DNA of 64,000 nt from Modestobacter versicolor (GCF_014195485.1 NZ_JACIBU010000001.1:3162001-3226000), one strand, 5' to 3'; counted from the stretch's first letter, positions 23,148 to 33,063 are shown. Made by a program: numbers and translations. The notes: generated by a model not told the origin, from the sequence alone.

Positions 23148-23285
23148 GTGAGCAAGCGCACGTTCCAGCCGAACAACCGTCGCCGGTCCAAGACCCACGG
23201 CTTCCGGCTGCGGATGCGCACCCGTGCCGGTCGCGCCATCCTCGCCGGCCGCCGGCGCAAGGGTCGCGACAAGCTCTCCGCCTGA
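23148..23285 (+). CDS. rpmH: 50S ribosomal protein L34
   Basis: The 45-residue product starts [20 protein letters not shown] and ends [12 protein letters not shown], a complete bL34. GTG 23148 begins the conserved start. L34 is a very basic large-subunit protein. The gene diverges from dnaA and is followed 1 bp after its stop by the rnpA start, as in nearly all bacteria. Confidence 0.98.
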   Translation: MSKRTFQPNNRRRSKTHGFRLRMRTRAGRAILAGRRRKGRDKLSA

Positions 23286-23286
23286 G

Positions 23287-23679
23287 GTGCTGCCCGCGCA
23301 GGCACGCCTGCGCCGGCGGCCGGAGTTCACCGCGGTGGTGCGGTCCGGCCGGCGTGCCGGGCGTCCGACCCTGGTGCTGCACTACCTCCCCGAACGGCCC
23401 GTCGCCCGGTCCGGGGGTCCGCTGGACCCCGAGGCCGGGCCGCGGGCCGGTTTCGTGGTCGGCCGGTCGGTCGGCAACAGCGTCTGCCGGCACCGGGTGA
23501 CCCGTCAGCTGCGCCACCTCGTGGGTGCGCAGCTGCACCGGCTCCCCCCGACGGCCGACCTCGTGGTCCGGGCCCGTCCCGAGGCCGCCGATGCCGGCTC
23601 CGCCGTGCTCGGCCGCGACCTGGACAAGGGCCTGGACCGGCTGCTCGGCGACCGCGCCCCCCGGGCACCCCGGCCGTGA
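23287..23679 (+). CDS. rnpA: Ribonuclease P protein component
   Basis: The 130-residue product has the RNase P fold with the RNR-type motif region [20 protein letters not shown]. It assists the catalytic RNA in trimming tRNA 5' ends. GTG 23287 lies 1 bp after the rpmH stop and begins [13 protein letters not shown], the conserved start. The stop overlaps the yidD start as GTGA. Confidence 0.95.
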   Translation: MLPAQARLRRRPEFTAVVRSGRRAGRPTLVLHYLPERPVARSGGPLDPEAGPRAGFVVGRSVGNSVCRHRVTRQLRHLVGAQLHRLPPTADLVVRARPEAADAGSAVLGRDLDKGLDRLLGDRAPRAPRP

Positions 23680-24071
23680 GCGCCTCCCCCGCCCGCGCGC
23701 TGCTGGCCGCCGTCCGCTTCTACCAGCGGGCGATCAGCCCGGCGTTCCCGCCGCGGTGCCGGTTCCAGCCCAGCTGCAGCGCCTACGCCGCCGAGGCGAT
23801 CGAGGTCCACGGTGCGGGGCGGGGCAGCTGGCTGGCCGTACGCCGGCTGGCCAAGTGCGCACCCTGGCACCCGGGCGGGGTCGACCTGGTCCCGCCGCGG
23901 GCGGGCACCGCCGGTCCCACCGGAACCGCAGAGCAGACCCACTCGTCGTGCACAGCGGCGCCGGGCCCGAACCCCCCACCGGTGCCGGCGGGAGACGACG
24001 ACCGTCGTCCCCACCGTGCCACCCCGCCGGCCCCGCGCCGGTCAGCGCAGCAGGAGGCTGGCGTTGCTTGA
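23676..24071 (+). CDS. yidD: Membrane protein insertion efficiency factor YidD
   Basis: The 131-residue product has the YidD core in residues 1-75: [33 protein letters not shown] and [14 protein letters not shown], with the conserved Cys residues. YidD associates with the inner membrane and aids YidC-dependent insertion. The C-terminal 55 residues are disordered and not conserved. It overlaps rnpA by 4 bp and yidC by about 8 bp. Confidence 0.94.
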   Translation: MSASPARALLAAVRFYQRAISPAFPPRCRFQPSCSAYAAEAIEVHGAGRGSWLAVRRLAKCAPWHPGGVDLVPPRAGTAGPTGTAEQTHSSCTAAPGPNPPPVPAGDDDRRPHRATPPAPRRSAQQEAGVA

Positions 24072-25173
24072 CTGGATGTACACCGCGATCGCGTGGGTGA
24101 TGAAGCAGTGGCACGCGCTGTTCAGCACCTTCCTGGACCCGGCCGGGGGCATCACCTGGGCGCTGTCGATCGTCTTCCTGGTCATCACCATCCGCATCCT
24201 GCTGTTCCGGCTGTTCGTCAAGCAGGTCAAGTCGCAGCGGGCGATGCAGGAGATCCAGCCGGAGATCCAGAAGCTGCGCAAGCAGTACGGCGCTGACAAG
24301 CAGGGCTTCAGCCAGGCGATGATGGCGCTGCAGAAGGAGCGCGGGGTCAACCCGCTGGCCGGCTGCCTGCCGCTGCTCCCGCAGATCCCGGTGTTCATCG
24401 CGCTGTTCCACGTGCTGCGCCGCCTCGCCCCGGGCAAGGACGGCCTCTACAGCTGGGACGACGCCCTCACCGACCAGGCGTCCAAGGCCGACCTGTTCGG
24501 TGCGCCGATCTCCTCGTCGTTCAACATGACGGGCGAGAAGGCCGACGCCATCCTCGCGCTGCCGGGCGTCACCACCACCAGCATCCGGATCGTCGCCTTC
24601 GCGCTGATCGTGATCATGTGCGCGACGACCTTCTTCACCCAGAAGCAGATCCAGAAGCGCTCCGGCCCGGTCGAGGGCCAGGCAGCCATGGTGCAGAAGC
24701 TGCTGCTCTACGGCATGCCGCTGAGCCTCTTCGTCTCCGGCTTCTTCTTCCCGATCGGCGTGCTGCTCTACTGGTTCACCAACAACCTGTGGACCCTGGG
24801 CCAGCAGTTCTACATCCTGAAGAAGCTGCCGCCGCCCGGGTCGCCGGCTGCCCTGGCCAAGGCCGGCGCCGACAAGCCGCAGATCGACCCCAAGACGCTC
24901 GCGCCCAAGCCCGGCGCCAAGCCGGTGCGCCCCAAGCCCGGCCGTCCGGCCACCGCCGCCCCCACCTCAACGGTGAGCACCGACGGTTCAGCGGTCGACG
25001 CCCCGTCGGTCGACGGCACGCCGGGTGACGGCGTCGTGGGCGCGACCGAGGGCGCTGCCGGTGGCTCGGCCAACGGCCGCCCGGCCGGCGGGGGCAACCG
25101 GCCGCGCACCGGGTCGACGGGCAGCCGTTCGGCGCCCGGCCCGGCCAACCGCGGCAAGCGCAAGCGCCGCTGA
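24064..25173 (+). CDS. yidC: Membrane protein insertase YidC
   Basis: The 369-residue product is the Gram-positive-type YidC without the large periplasmic domain. Helix 1 reads [20 protein letters not shown] with the hydrophilic-groove Arg, followed by the coiled-coil loop [32 protein letters not shown], and two more helices. The tail (about 265-369) is Pro/Gly/Arg-rich and ends KRKRR, a ribosome-facing basic tail. The start is TTG 24064, 6 nt after AGGAGG; ATG 24076 is the alternative. Confidence 0.95.
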   Translation: MLDWMYTAIAWVMKQWHALFSTFLDPAGGITWALSIVFLVITIRILLFRLFVKQVKSQRAMQEIQPEIQKLRKQYGADKQGFSQAMMALQKERGVNPLAGCLPLLPQIPVFIALFHVLRRLAPGKDGLYSWDDALTDQASKADLFGAPISSSFNMTGEKADAILALPGVTTTSIRIVAFALIVIMCATTFFTQKQIQKRSGPVEGQAAMVQKLLLYGMPLSLFVSGFFFPIGVLLYWFTNNLWTLGQQFYILKKLPPPGSPAALAKAGADKPQIDPKTLAPKPGAKPVRPKPGRPATAAPTSTVSTDGSAVDAPSVDGTPGDGVVGATEGAAGGSANGRPAGGGNRPRTGSTGSRSAPGPANRGKRKRR

Positions 25174-25262
25174 CCGGCGCGGGCACCCGGGCAGCGCCCG
25201 CGGCGTGCCCGCCCCTCGACCACCGGGCACACCCCGGCCGCCTGCACGACTTGGAGGACCCC

Positions 25263-25916
25263 GTGACTGCACCCAACGACCACACCGACACCGTGGCGAC
25301 GGCTGAGGCCACCTCGGACGCGGTGCTGCCGCAGACCGGTGGGACGGGCGACCCCGCCCTGCCCGATGCCGACCCGGCCTCGTCCGACGCCGTCGTCGAG
25401 CCGGTCGACCTCGAGGACGAGGACGACGAGGAGGACGACGACGCCGAGGAGGGTGAGGGCCTGCTCGTCCGCGAGGGCGACGTCGCCGGCGACTACCTCG
25501 AGCGGCTGCTCGACATCCTGGACGTCGACGGGGACATCGACCTCGACGTCGAGGGCGACCGCGCGTCGGTCGCCGTGGTCGGCGGCCAGCTCAAGACGCT
25601 GATCGGACCGGACGGCGCCACGCTGGAGGCGCTGCAGGAGCTCACCCGGCTCGCGGTGGCCCAGTCCACCGGGGTGCGCAGCCGGCTGATGCTGGACATC
25701 GGCGGGTTCCGCGCCAAGCGCCGGGCCGACCTGACCAGCCTGGCCTCCGCCGCCGCCGAGCGGGTGGCCGAGAGCCGCCAGCCCGAACGGCTGTCGGCGA
25801 TGAACCCCTTCGAGCGCAAGGTCGTGCACGACGTCATCGCCGCGGCGTCCGGCGTGCACAGCGAGTCGGAGGGCGAGGAGCCGAACCGCCGCGTCGTGGT
25901 CCTGCCGGACGCGTGA
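25263..25916 (+). CDS. jag: Jag/KhpB-type KH-R3H RNA-binding protein
   Basis: The 217-residue product has an acidic N-terminal tail (EDEDDEEDDDAEEGEG), a KH domain (about 75-150, with VAVVGGQLKTLIGPDGATL) and an R3H domain (NPFERKVVHDVIAAA, then NRRVVV). KhpB binds RNA and affects cell division and envelope in Gram-positives. GTG 25263 follows GGAGG by 5 nt. The stop overlaps rsmG as GTGA, so both belong to the rpmH-to-rsmG run. Confidence 0.94.
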   Translation: MTAPNDHTDTVATAEATSDAVLPQTGGTGDPALPDADPASSDAVVEPVDLEDEDDEEDDDAEEGEGLLVREGDVAGDYLERLLDILDVDGDIDLDVEGDRASVAVVGGQLKTLIGPDGATLEALQELTRLAVAQSTGVRSRLMLDIGGFRAKRRADLTSLASAAAERVAESRQPERLSAMNPFERKVVHDVIAAASGVHSESEGEEPNRRVVVLPDA

Positions 25917-26617
25917 CGCCGCCGGTCCCGCCCGAGGGCGAGGCAGTTCCGGAGGTTGTCGTTCCGGAAGTGCCCGCCCTGGCGTCCGCCGTCTTCGGCG
26001 AGGCCACCGAGGCCGTCGCCCGGTACGTGGCCATGCTCGCCGGTGACGGCGTCGTGCGCGGGCTGATCGGCCCGCGGGAGGTCCCGCGGCTGTGGGACCG
26101 GCACGTGCTGAACAGCGCTGCCCTGGCCGAGGCGGTACCGCAGGGTGCCCGGGTGGTCGACGTCGGCAGTGGCGCCGGCCTGCCCGGCATCCCGCTGGGG
26201 CTTGCCCGGCCGGACCTCACGCTCACCATGGTCGAGCCGATGGCCCGGCGGGTGGAGTTCCTGCAGGACGTCGTAGAGGCGCTGGAGGCTCCGTGGCGGA
26301 TCGTTCGCGGGCGGGCGGAGGAGCGCTCCGTCGTCCGTGCGGTCGGACCGGTCGACGTCGTCACCGCTCGGGCGGTCGCCCCGCTGCCCCGCCTCGTCGG
26401 CTGGTGCCGCGGGCTGCTCGCTCCCGGGGCGCAGCTGATCGCCCTCGTCGGGGCCAAGGCGGCCGCTGAGGTGCCCTCCCTGGTGCCCGAACTGGAGGCG
26501 GCCGGCATGCGCGACGTCCACACCCGGGCTGTCGGTGTCGAGCTCGGTGCGGCAGCCACTACCGTGGTGGTCATGACGCGCGGAGGAACACCACGACCTG
26601 CGCGCTCGGCGGGTTGA
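25913..26617 (+). CDS. rsmG: 16S rRNA (guanine527-N7)-methyltransferase
   Basis: The 234-residue product has the SAM motif VVDVGSGAGLPGIPL, the later VTARAVAPLPRLVGWC and the N-terminal helical extension of GidB. It methylates G527 of 16S rRNA; in other actinobacteria loss gives low-level streptomycin resistance. It overlaps jag by 4 bp. Two parS sites follow its stop, before parA. Confidence 0.96.
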   Translation: MTPPVPPEGEAVPEVVVPEVPALASAVFGEATEAVARYVAMLAGDGVVRGLIGPREVPRLWDRHVLNSAALAEAVPQGARVVDVGSGAGLPGIPLGLARPDLTLTMVEPMARRVEFLQDVVEALEAPWRIVRGRAEERSVVRAVGPVDVVTARAVAPLPRLVGWCRGLLAPGAQLIALVGAKAAAEVPSLVPELEAAGMRDVHTRAVGVELGAAATTVVVMTRGGTPRPARSAG

Positions 26618-26625
26618 GCGGTCGC

Positions 26626-26639
26626 GTTCCACGTGGAAC
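26626..26639. promoter_or_regulatory. parS site upstream of parA (1 of 2)
   Basis: A perfect palindrome GTTCCACGTGGAAC lies between rsmG and parA. It is the expected ParB binding site in the origin region. Confidence 0.92.
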
Positions 26640-26648
26640 ACAGGCACC

Positions 26649-26662
26649 GTTCCACGTGGAAC
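26649..26662. promoter_or_regulatory. parS site upstream of parA (2 of 2)
   Basis: A second identical palindrome lies 23 bp after the first (start to start) and 22 bp before parA. It may also mediate ParB control of parAB. Confidence 0.92.
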
Positions 26663-26684
26663 AGACCGTGAGGAGGAAGCACCG

Positions 26685-27764
26685 ATGACGGACCCGGGCG
26701 AGCGGCTGCGCAACAGCCTCGCCGCCGACCAGGCAGTCACTGCTGACTTCGACAGCCCGATCGCCATGGAGGCGATGCGGGCGACCCGCGTCCTGCACGC
26801 GGCGGACCAGGACCCCTTCCCCGCCCCCGGGCGCATCCGGGTGGTCACCATCGCCAACCAGAAGGGCGGCGTCGGCAAGACCACCTCGACCGTCAACCTG
26901 GGGGTGGCGCTGGCGATGTACGGCCTGCGCACCCTGGTGATCGACCTGGACCCCCAGGGGAACGCGAGCACCGCCCTCGGGGTCGAGCACACGGTGCGGA
27001 CGCCGTCGATCTACGACGCCCTGGTCGGCGACAACACGCTGGCCGAGGTCACCCACCCGACGACTGCCAGCCCCAACCTGTTCTGCGTGCCGGCGACCAT
27101 CGACCTGGCCGGCGCGGAGATCGAGCTCGTCTCCGTCGTGGCGCGCGAGCACCGTCTCCGCCGCTCGATCGAGGCGTACCTGCACGAGCTCCCCGCCGAG
27201 GAGCGCCCGCACTACGTCCTCATCGACTGCCCGCCGTCGCTGGGTCTGCTGACGCTGAACGCGCTGGTGGCCGGTGACGAGGTGCTCATCCCCATCCAGT
27301 GCGAGTACTACGCGCTGGAGGGCCTCGGGCAGCTGCTCTCCAACATCGACCTCGTCCGGCAGCACCTCAACCCGGGCATCTCGGTGAGCACCATCCTGCT
27401 CACCATGTACGACGGGCGCACCAAGCTCGCCGACCAGGTCGCCGACGAGGTGCGCAACCACTTCGGCGAGCTCGTCCTGAAGGCCGTCATCCCGCGGAAC
27501 GTCCGGGTGAGCGAGGCGCCGGGCTACGGCCAGTCGGTGCTCACCTACGACCCGGGTTCCCGGGGGTCGACCAGCTACGTCGAGGCCGCCCGCGAGTTCG
27601 CCCACCGGGGTGTCGGCCTGCCCCAGGTGGTCGCACCCCCGAAGGCCGCCCCGCCACCGCCGGTGGCCGCTCCCCCGCCCGCCATGGGCCCGCCGTCCGT
27701 CGCCGCCCTGGTACTCGGCGAGCCGGTCGCCGGCCCGGCCCAGCGCGGACGGCACGCGACGTGA
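26685..27764 (+). CDS. parA: Chromosome-partitioning ATPase ParA
   Basis: The 359-residue product has the deviant Walker [21 protein letters not shown], and [15 protein letters not shown] disordered 60-residue N-terminal tail and a Pro-rich C-terminal tail (about 310-359) flank the ATPase. ParA forms the gradient that moves ParB-parS complexes. ATG 26685 follows AGGAGG. parB starts 67 bp downstream. Confidence 0.96.
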   Translation: MTDPGERLRNSLAADQAVTADFDSPIAMEAMRATRVLHAADQDPFPAPGRIRVVTIANQKGGVGKTTSTVNLGVALAMYGLRTLVIDLDPQGNASTALGVEHTVRTPSIYDALVGDNTLAEVTHPTTASPNLFCVPATIDLAGAEIELVSVVAREHRLRRSIEAYLHELPAEERPHYVLIDCPPSLGLLTLNALVAGDEVLIPIQCEYYALEGLGQLLSNIDLVRQHLNPGISVSTILLTMYDGRTKLADQVADEVRNHFGELVLKAVIPRNVRVSEAPGYGQSVLTYDPGSRGSTSYVEAAREFAHRGVGLPQVVAPPKAAPPPPVAAPPPAMGPPSVAALVLGEPVAGPAQRGRHAT

Positions 27765-27831
27765 CCGTCGTCCGCACCCTGACCACCGCCCGGCCGCACC
27801 TGCGGTCCCCGGGCACCTGCGAGGAGGACCA

Positions 27832-28872
27832 GTGACGAAGCGCGGCGGTCTCGGCCGGGGCCTGGCGGCCCTCATCCCCACCAGTGCACCCGCTCCGACG
27901 GCGACCCCGGCGGCGCGTGCCGCTGAGGCTGCTGAGGCGGCTGGTGCTGCTGCGGTCGAGCAGACCGGGGCAGCGCCGCCGGCCACCGACGCCGGCCGCA
28001 CGGCGTCGGTGCACGAGCTCCCCGCGCGGGTGCTCGAGGAGGTCGCGGGCGTGCCCGGCGCGCAGCTGCGCGAGGTCCCGGTGGGCGACGTCGTCCCCAA
28101 CCCGAAGCAGCCCCGGCAGGTCTTCGACGACGAGGCGCTGGAGGAGCTCACCCACTCGGTGCGCGAGTTCGGGTTGCTCCAGCCGATCGTCGTCCGCGAG
28201 GCCGCGGACGGTACGTACGAGCTGATCATGGGCGAGCGCCGGCTGCGCGCCTCCCGGGCCGCGGGCCTGGCGACGGTGCCGGCGATCGTCCGGGACACCA
28301 CCGACGACGCCATGCTCCGCGACGCGCTGCTGGAGAACATCCACCGCGTCCAGCTCAACCCGCTGGAGGAGGCCGCCGCCTACCAGCAGCTGCTGGAGGA
28401 GTTCGGCGCCACCCACGAGGAGCTGGCCAGCAAGATCGGCCGCAGCCGCTCCCAGGTCACCAACACCATCCGGCTGATGAAGCTGCCGGTGAAGGTGCAG
28501 ACCCGGGTCGCCGCCGGCGTCATCTCCGCCGGCCACGCCCGTGCGCTGCTCGGCCTGCCCGACGCCGAGGCCCAGGACGCGCTGGCGACCCGGATCGTCG
28601 CCGAGGGCATGTCGGTGCGGGCCACCGAGGAGGCGGTCGCGATGGCGGTCGCGGAGAGCCCGACGGCTGCCCGCCGGTCGTCCCGCAAGATCACCGCGCC
28701 GGGGGTCGAGGACCTGGCCGGCCGGCTGTCCGACGTCTTCGAGACGAAGGTCAAGGTGCAGATCGGCCGCGCCAAGGGGCGCATCGTCGTCGAGTTCGGC
28801 TCGGTCGACGACCTGCAGCGGATCGTCGGGATGATGGCCCCGGACATCACCGGGCGCTCCACGCCCTCCTGA
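27832..28872 (+). CDS. parB: Chromosome-partitioning protein ParB
   Basis: The 346-residue product begins [16 protein letters not shown], the ParA-activating start. It has the CTP-binding region with [12 protein letters not shown] and [14 protein letters not shown], the helix-turn-helix around [16 protein letters not shown], and a C-terminal dimer domain. ParB clamps on parS and spreads. GTG 27832 has GAGGAGG upstream. The four perfect parS palindromes in this window are its likely sites. Confidence 0.97.
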   Translation: MTKRGGLGRGLAALIPTSAPAPTATPAARAAEAAEAAGAAAVEQTGAAPPATDAGRTASVHELPARVLEEVAGVPGAQLREVPVGDVVPNPKQPRQVFDDEALEELTHSVREFGLLQPIVVREAADGTYELIMGERRLRASRAAGLATVPAIVRDTTDDAMLRDALLENIHRVQLNPLEEAAAYQQLLEEFGATHEELASKIGRSRSQVTNTIRLMKLPVKVQTRVAAGVISAGHARALLGLPDAEAQDALATRIVAEGMSVRATEEAVAMAVAESPTAARRSSRKITAPGVEDLAGRLSDVFETKVKVQIGRAKGRIVVEFGSVDDLQRIVGMMAPDITGRSTPS

Positions 28873-28883
28873 GCAAGGGCCTA

Positions 28884-28914
28884 CCGCCCGTTCCGTCACT
28901 GACGGAACGGGCGG
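28884..28914. terminator. Bidirectional terminator between parB and the D-Ala ligase gene
   Basis: A perfect 14-bp stem (28884-28897 with 28901-28914) with a 3-nt loop lies between convergent genes. It is 11 bp after the parB stop and 1 bp from the facing stop. Confidence 0.85.
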
Positions 28915-28915
28915 C

Positions 28916-29905
28916 TCACTCGCCGGGGTGCGCGGCGCGGGTGAGCAGCCGGCCGAGGACGTCCCCGAGTCGGTAGCCGGCGGCCTCGACGGCCATCGGG
29001 AACATCGAGGTCTCGGTCAGGCCCGGGGAGACGTTCACCTCGAGGAAGTGCACCTCGCCGTCCGGCGTGACGATGGCGTCGGTGCGGGACAGGCCGGCGA
29101 GCCCCAGCACCTCGTGCACCCGCAGCGCCACCTCGCTCGCCCGCGCGGCCACCTCGTCGGAGACCCGGGCCGGCGAGTGGTACTCGGTGAGCCCCGGGGT
29201 GTACCGCGAGGTGTAGTCGAAGACGCCGGACTCCGGCGCGATCTCCACGGCCGGCAGCGCCTCCGGGCCCTCGCCCAGGTCGATGACCGACAGCGCGAGC
29301 TCCACCCCGTCGACGAAGCGCTCGACCATGACCGTGTCGCCGTAGGCGAAGCAGCTGACCATCGCGGCCGGGAGGTCCTCGACCCGGCTGATCTTCTGCA
29401 CGCCGAGGGACGAGCCGCCGGAGGCGGGCTTGACCATCAGCGGCAGCCCCAGCCGGGCGACGATGAGGTCCAGCACCGCACCGGCGCCCAGCTCGCGGAA
29501 GGTGCTGTGCGGCAGCGCGACCCAGTCCGGCGTCGACACCCCGGCGGTCCGGACCACCGACTTCGCCGCAGGCTTGTCCCAGGCGAGCCGGCAGGCCGCG
29601 GCGGGCGAGCCGACGTAGGGCACGCCGGCCAGGTCGAGCACCGCGCGCAGCGCGCCGTCCTCGCCGGTGGCCCCGTGCAGGGCGATGAAGACGGCGTCGA
29701 CCGGAGCCGCGGACAGCCCGGGCAGCAGCTCGGCGTCGGCGTCGTGCAGCTCGGCCTCGAGGCCCGCACGGGTGAGCGCCTCGACGACCTGGCCACCGGA
29801 GTTGATGCTCACCTCGCGCTCGAAGGTCAGCCCGCCGGCGAGCACCAGGGCGCGCAGCGGCTCCTTGCGGGGGGTGTCCACCGGTGCGGCGGCCGGCTCG
29901 CTCAT
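28916..29905 (-). CDS. D-alanine-D-alanine ligase family protein
   Basis: The 329-residue ATP-grasp protein has the ligase start LVLAGGLTFEREVSINSG, the substrate segment IALHGATGEDGALRAVL, the ATP loop PASGGSSLGVQK and the metal site FLEVNVSPGLTETSMFP. The family joins two D-alanines for peptidoglycan; a gene of this kind sits beside parB in several actinobacteria in addition to ddlA elsewhere, so a paralogue role is possible. ATG 29905 overlaps the aminotransferase stop as ATGA. Confidence 0.85.
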   Translation of the reverse strand: MSEPAAAPVDTPRKEPLRALVLAGGLTFEREVSINSGGQVVEALTRAGLEAELHDADAELLPGLSAAPVDAVFIALHGATGEDGALRAVLDLAGVPYVGSPAAACRLAWDKPAAKSVVRTAGVSTPDWVALPHSTFRELGAGAVLDLIVARLGLPLMVKPASGGSSLGVQKISRVEDLPAAMVSCFAYGDTVMVERFVDGVELALSVIDLGEGPEALPAVEIAPESGVFDYTSRYTPGLTEYHSPARVSDEVAARASEVALRVHEVLGLAGLSRTDAIVTPDGEVHFLEVNVSPGLTETSMFPMAVEAAGYRLGDVLGRLLTRAAHPGE

Positions 29906-31347
29906 GGCTGCTGGTCCTCGTCTGCGTGCGGCGGGGTGCCGCTGTTGGCCGGCCCGATGACCGGTGCGGAGTAGGGGGCGGGCGGCACCGGGCGGGCCGG
30001 GACCGCCCGGAACGTGCCGGTGTCGACCGCGTCGAAGGTGGAGTGCAGGTCGAGCTCGGCCTCGATCACCCGGGCCAGCCGGCGCACGCCCTCCCGGATC
30101 CGGTCCGGCTCGGGGTAGCAGTAGGAGAGCCGCATGTACTCGCGGCCCTGCCCGTCGGCGTAGAAGCCGATGCCGGGCACGTAGGCGACGTGGGCGGCGA
30201 CCGCGCGCGGCTGCATGAGCTTGGCGTCCAGCCCGTGCGGCAGCTTCAGCCACACGTAGAACCCGCCGTCCGGCCGGGTCCAGGTGGTGCCGGGCGGCAT
30301 CAGCGCGGTGAGCGACTCCAGGGTGGCGTCCCGGCGCTCCCGGTACAGCTCGGTGAAGACCTTGATCTGCTCGCGCCAGGGCTGGGTGTCCAGGTACCGG
30401 GCGACGGCGTACTGGGTCAGCGACGGCGGGCAGAGCACCTGCGCCTCGGTGGCGAGCACCAGCTTCTCGCGCACGGCCAGCGGCGCCAGCACCCAGCCGA
30501 CCCGCAGCCCGGGCGAGAACGTCTTGGAGAACGAGCCCAGGTAGATGACCCGTTCCTCGTTGCGGGCCCGCAGCGCGCGCATCGGCTCGTGGTCGAAGCC
30601 GAGCAGGCCGTACGGGTTGTCCTCGATCACCAGCAGGTCGTACTGGTCGGCGATCGCGATGATCGCGTCGCGCCGCGGCTCGGACAGCGTGACGCCGGCC
30701 GGGTTGTGGAAGTTGGGCACCGTGTAGAGGAACTTGACCCGGTCGCCGCGGGCGCGGCACTCCAGCAGCGCCTGCTCCAGCGCCTCGGGCACCAGCCCGT
30801 GCTCGTCCATGGCCACGTGCCGGACCTGCGCCTGCGCGGCCTGGAACACCCCGAGCGCGCCCACGTAGGACGGCGCTTCGGCGAGGATGACGTCGCCGGG
30901 GTCGACGAAGACGCGGGTGACCAGGTCCAGGCCCTGCTGCGAGCCGACGGTGACGACGACCTCGCTGGCGCGGGCGTCGGTGATCCCCTCGAGGGCCATG
31001 ACGTCGCAGATCCGCTCCCGGAGGCGGGGGTCGCCCTGCCCCGATCCGTACTGCAGGGTCTGCGCGCCCATCCCGGAGACGAGCTCGCCGATCATCGAGC
31101 CGACCGCGTCCAGCGGCAGCGCGGTCACCGCGGGCATGCCGCCGGCGAGCGAGACGACCTCCGGGCGGCTCACCACCGAGAACAGCGCCCGGATCTCCGA
31201 GCTCTTCATCCCGTGCGTGCGTGCTGCGTACCGGTCTGCCAGGGGGTCCAGCCGCGGGTGCCGCGGGGAGACGTGCGGGGACGCACTGGAGGAGTACGCC
31301 CCGGCCTGACCGGTTCCGACCGCGGGGTCGGGCACAGGAGGGGTCAC
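29902..31347 (-). CDS. PLP-dependent aminotransferase (2-aminoadipate transaminase-like)
   Basis: The 481-residue class-I/II fold enzyme has the PLP lysine in LGSFSKTFSPGLRVGW (K275), the NPAG substrate turn and IEDNPYGLL. It lacks the GntR helix-turn-helix of MocR proteins. LysN-like family members transaminate aminoadipate and related acids; the true substrate is not known. GTG 31347 is chosen over ATG 31368 because a -10 (TAGACT, 31355-31360) ends 7 nt upstream, giving a leaderless transcript. The gene is coupled to the D-Ala ligase gene. Confidence 0.9.
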   Translation of the reverse strand: MTPPVPDPAVGTGQAGAYSSSASPHVSPRHPRLDPLADRYAARTHGMKSSEIRALFSVVSRPEVVSLAGGMPAVTALPLDAVGSMIGELVSGMGAQTLQYGSGQGDPRLRERICDVMALEGITDARASEVVVTVGSQQGLDLVTRVFVDPGDVILAEAPSYVGALGVFQAAQAQVRHVAMDEHGLVPEALEQALLECRARGDRVKFLYTVPNFHNPAGVTLSEPRRDAIIAIADQYDLLVIEDNPYGLLGFDHEPMRALRARNEERVIYLGSFSKTFSPGLRVGWVLAPLAVREKLVLATEAQVLCPPSLTQYAVARYLDTQPWREQIKVFTELYRERRDATLESLTALMPPGTTWTRPDGGFYVWLKLPHGLDAKLMQPRAVAAHVAYVPGIGFYADGQGREYMRLSYCYPEPDRIREGVRRLARVIEAELDLHSTFDAVDTGTFRAVPARPVPPAPYSAPVIGPANSGTPPHADEDQQP

Positions 31348-31386
31348 CCCGGGGAGTCTACGGCGCATCCCGCCCGGTGGTCCCGC

Positions 31387-32529
31387 TCAGCCGGTGGGCG
31401 AGCTCAACCGGGGCGGCAGCAGGAAGGTGCCGGTCGGCGGGTCCGCCTCGGCGGGCAGGAACAGCCGCTGGACGGCCGCGACGACCGCCTGGGCGACCGT
31501 GCTGCGCAGCCGGGCGTCGAGCAGCAGCAGCCGGTCGACCGGGTGCGAGAGGTACCCGCAGTCGATCCGGACGGCGGGCATCCGGGTCATCCGCAGGATG
31601 TCCCACGTCTTGGGGTGCGACCCGCAGTCGAGCATGCCGGTGCGCGCGATGACCTCGCGGCGGACCAGGTTGGCGAACTGCTCGCCGACCGTGGAGCTCG
31701 CCCCGGAGCCGGTGCCGTAGTAGTAGCTGGCCACGCCCCGGGCGTGCGCCGAGCCGTGCGCCTCCATGTGCAGGGAGAGGAACAGGTCGGCGCGGGTCTC
31801 GTTGGCGAACGCGGTGCGCTCCCCGACGACCGGGTCGCCGGTGCGGCCGCGGGTCAGGTAGACGGTGGCACCGGCCGCGGCCAGCCGCCCCTCGATCCGG
31901 GAGGCGAGGTCGAAGACCAGGTCGGACTCGGTGGTCTCCCCCGCGGTGTACCCGGTGTCCTCGCCGCCGTGGCCGGGGTCGATGACGATGACCCGGCCGA
32001 TCAGGTGCGAGCCGGACTCGACCATCGACGCGCTCTGCCGGAGCAGCTGCGGGCGGCCACCGGTGACCCGCCGGCCCAGCTGCTTGAGCGCCCGGAGGGT
32101 CGCCGGGCCGCAGGTGCCGTCGGCGGTCAGCCCGTAGTCGCGCTGGAAGTTGCGCAGCCCCTGCTCGGTCTCCGCGCCCAGGATGCCGTCGGCCCGACCG
32201 GCGTCGTAGCCCAGCTCGAGCAGCAGCTCCTGCAGCCGGCGGACGTCGTCACCGCGCGCCGGGCGCTCGGGGTCGTAGCGGAGCAGCCGGTCGCCGAGCG
32301 ACCACCGCGCCTCGTGCAGCGCGCGGTAGGTCTCGTCGCCGACCCGGCCGTCGACCGAGAGCCCCCGCACCTGCTGGAAGTGCCGGACGGCGAGCTCGGT
32401 GGGCTGGTCGAACTCCGCCGCGGGTGCGGCCGGCTGCGCCGGGTCGCCGTCGAGGAGGCCGAGGGAGCGCAGCACCGCCTGCACCTCGGCCACGGCGGGG
32501 CCGGTGCTGCCGGGTCGCAGGACGTCCAT
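31387..32529 (-). CDS. cwlM: CwlM-like N-acetylmuramoyl-L-alanine amidase family protein
   Basis: The 380-residue product has two peptidoglycan-binding domains (about 5-75 and 90-150), then an amidase_3 domain (178-365). Zinc ligands His187, Glu201 and His254 are present. The catalytic glutamate, normally in a VELGFLSN-type motif, is Asp323 in RIDCGYLSH. No signal peptide is visible. In mycobacteria CwlM is a cytoplasmic regulator that activates MurA rather than a hydrolase, and this gene holds the same position beside trxA. I expect the regulatory role. Confidence 0.88.
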   Translation of the reverse strand: MDVLRPGSTGPAVAEVQAVLRSLGLLDGDPAQPAAPAAEFDQPTELAVRHFQQVRGLSVDGRVGDETYRALHEARWSLGDRLLRYDPERPARGDDVRRLQELLLELGYDAGRADGILGAETEQGLRNFQRDYGLTADGTCGPATLRALKQLGRRVTGGRPQLLRQSASMVESGSHLIGRVIVIDPGHGGEDTGYTAGETTESDLVFDLASRIEGRLAAAGATVYLTRGRTGDPVVGERTAFANETRADLFLSLHMEAHGSAHARGVASYYYGTGSGASSTVGEQFANLVRREVIARTGMLDCGSHPKTWDILRMTRMPAVRIDCGYLSHPVDRLLLLDARLRSTVAQAVVAAVQRLFLPAEADPPTGTFLLPPRLSSPTG

Positions 32530-32656
32530 GCGGAGGTGATCGCTCCTGTCGTCTCGGTCGGGTGACGGGTGTCGCTCACCGACGATTGTGGCTGGTGTGC
32601 GCCAGTGGTGCGCGCACCGGGTGACCGGAGGCCCGTCAGCGGGCGGGGACGACGAA

Positions 32657-32684
32657 GCCCGCCGGTCCGGCAGGACGGGCGGGC
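32657..32684 (-). terminator. Terminator after trxA
   Basis: A 12-bp stem (32657-32668 with 32673-32684) has one mismatch and a 4-nt loop, 53 bp after the trxA stop. Confidence 0.75.
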
Positions 32685-32736
32685 CTCATCGATCACGTAC
32701 CTCGGGGGAGCGGCCGGCGGTCGGCCGGCCGGTCGC

Positions 32737-33063
32737 TCAGAGGTAGTCGGACAGGTCGGACAGGATGGCGCCCTTGGGCTTGGCGCCGATGATGCTCTTG
32801 ACCGGCTTGCCGCCCTGGAACACCGTCATGGTCGGGATCGACATGACCTGGTAGTCGCGGGCGATCTGCGGGTTCTCGTCGATGTTCAGCTTCGCGATGG
32901 TGAGCTTGTCCTTGTGCTCGGCCGCGATCTCCTCGAGCACCGGGGCGACCATCTTGCACGGCCCGCACCACTCGGCCCAGAAGTCGACCAGCACGGGCTT
33001 GTCGCTGCCCAGGACGTCACTGGCGAAGCTGGCGTCGGTCACGGTCACGGTGTTGCCTGCCAT
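32737..33063 (-). CDS. trxA: Thioredoxin
   Basis: The 108-residue product is a complete thioredoxin with active site WCGPC (32-36), cis-Pro in SIPTMTVF and buried Asp in VDFWAEW. It reduces protein disulfides with electrons from TrxB. It lies 92 bp after trxB on the same strand and should share the SigR-type promoter upstream of trxB. Confidence 0.97.
   Translation of the reverse strand: MAGNTVTVTDASFASDVLGSDKPVLVDFWAEWCGPCKMVAPVLEEIAAEHKDKLTIAKLNIDENPQIARDYQVMSIPTMTVFQGGKPVKSIIGAKPKGAILSDLSDYL

Noticed and set aside
20598-23330. An open frame extending DnaA to 910 residues
   Set aside because: The extra 292 codons cross the box-containing promoter region and are low complexity; [12 protein letters not shown] with a ribosome site is the conserved start.
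24404-24417. GTTCCACGTGCTGC in yidC as another parS
   Set aside because: Only one half-site is kept; the other arm does not match GGAAC. It encodes a normal YidC helix.
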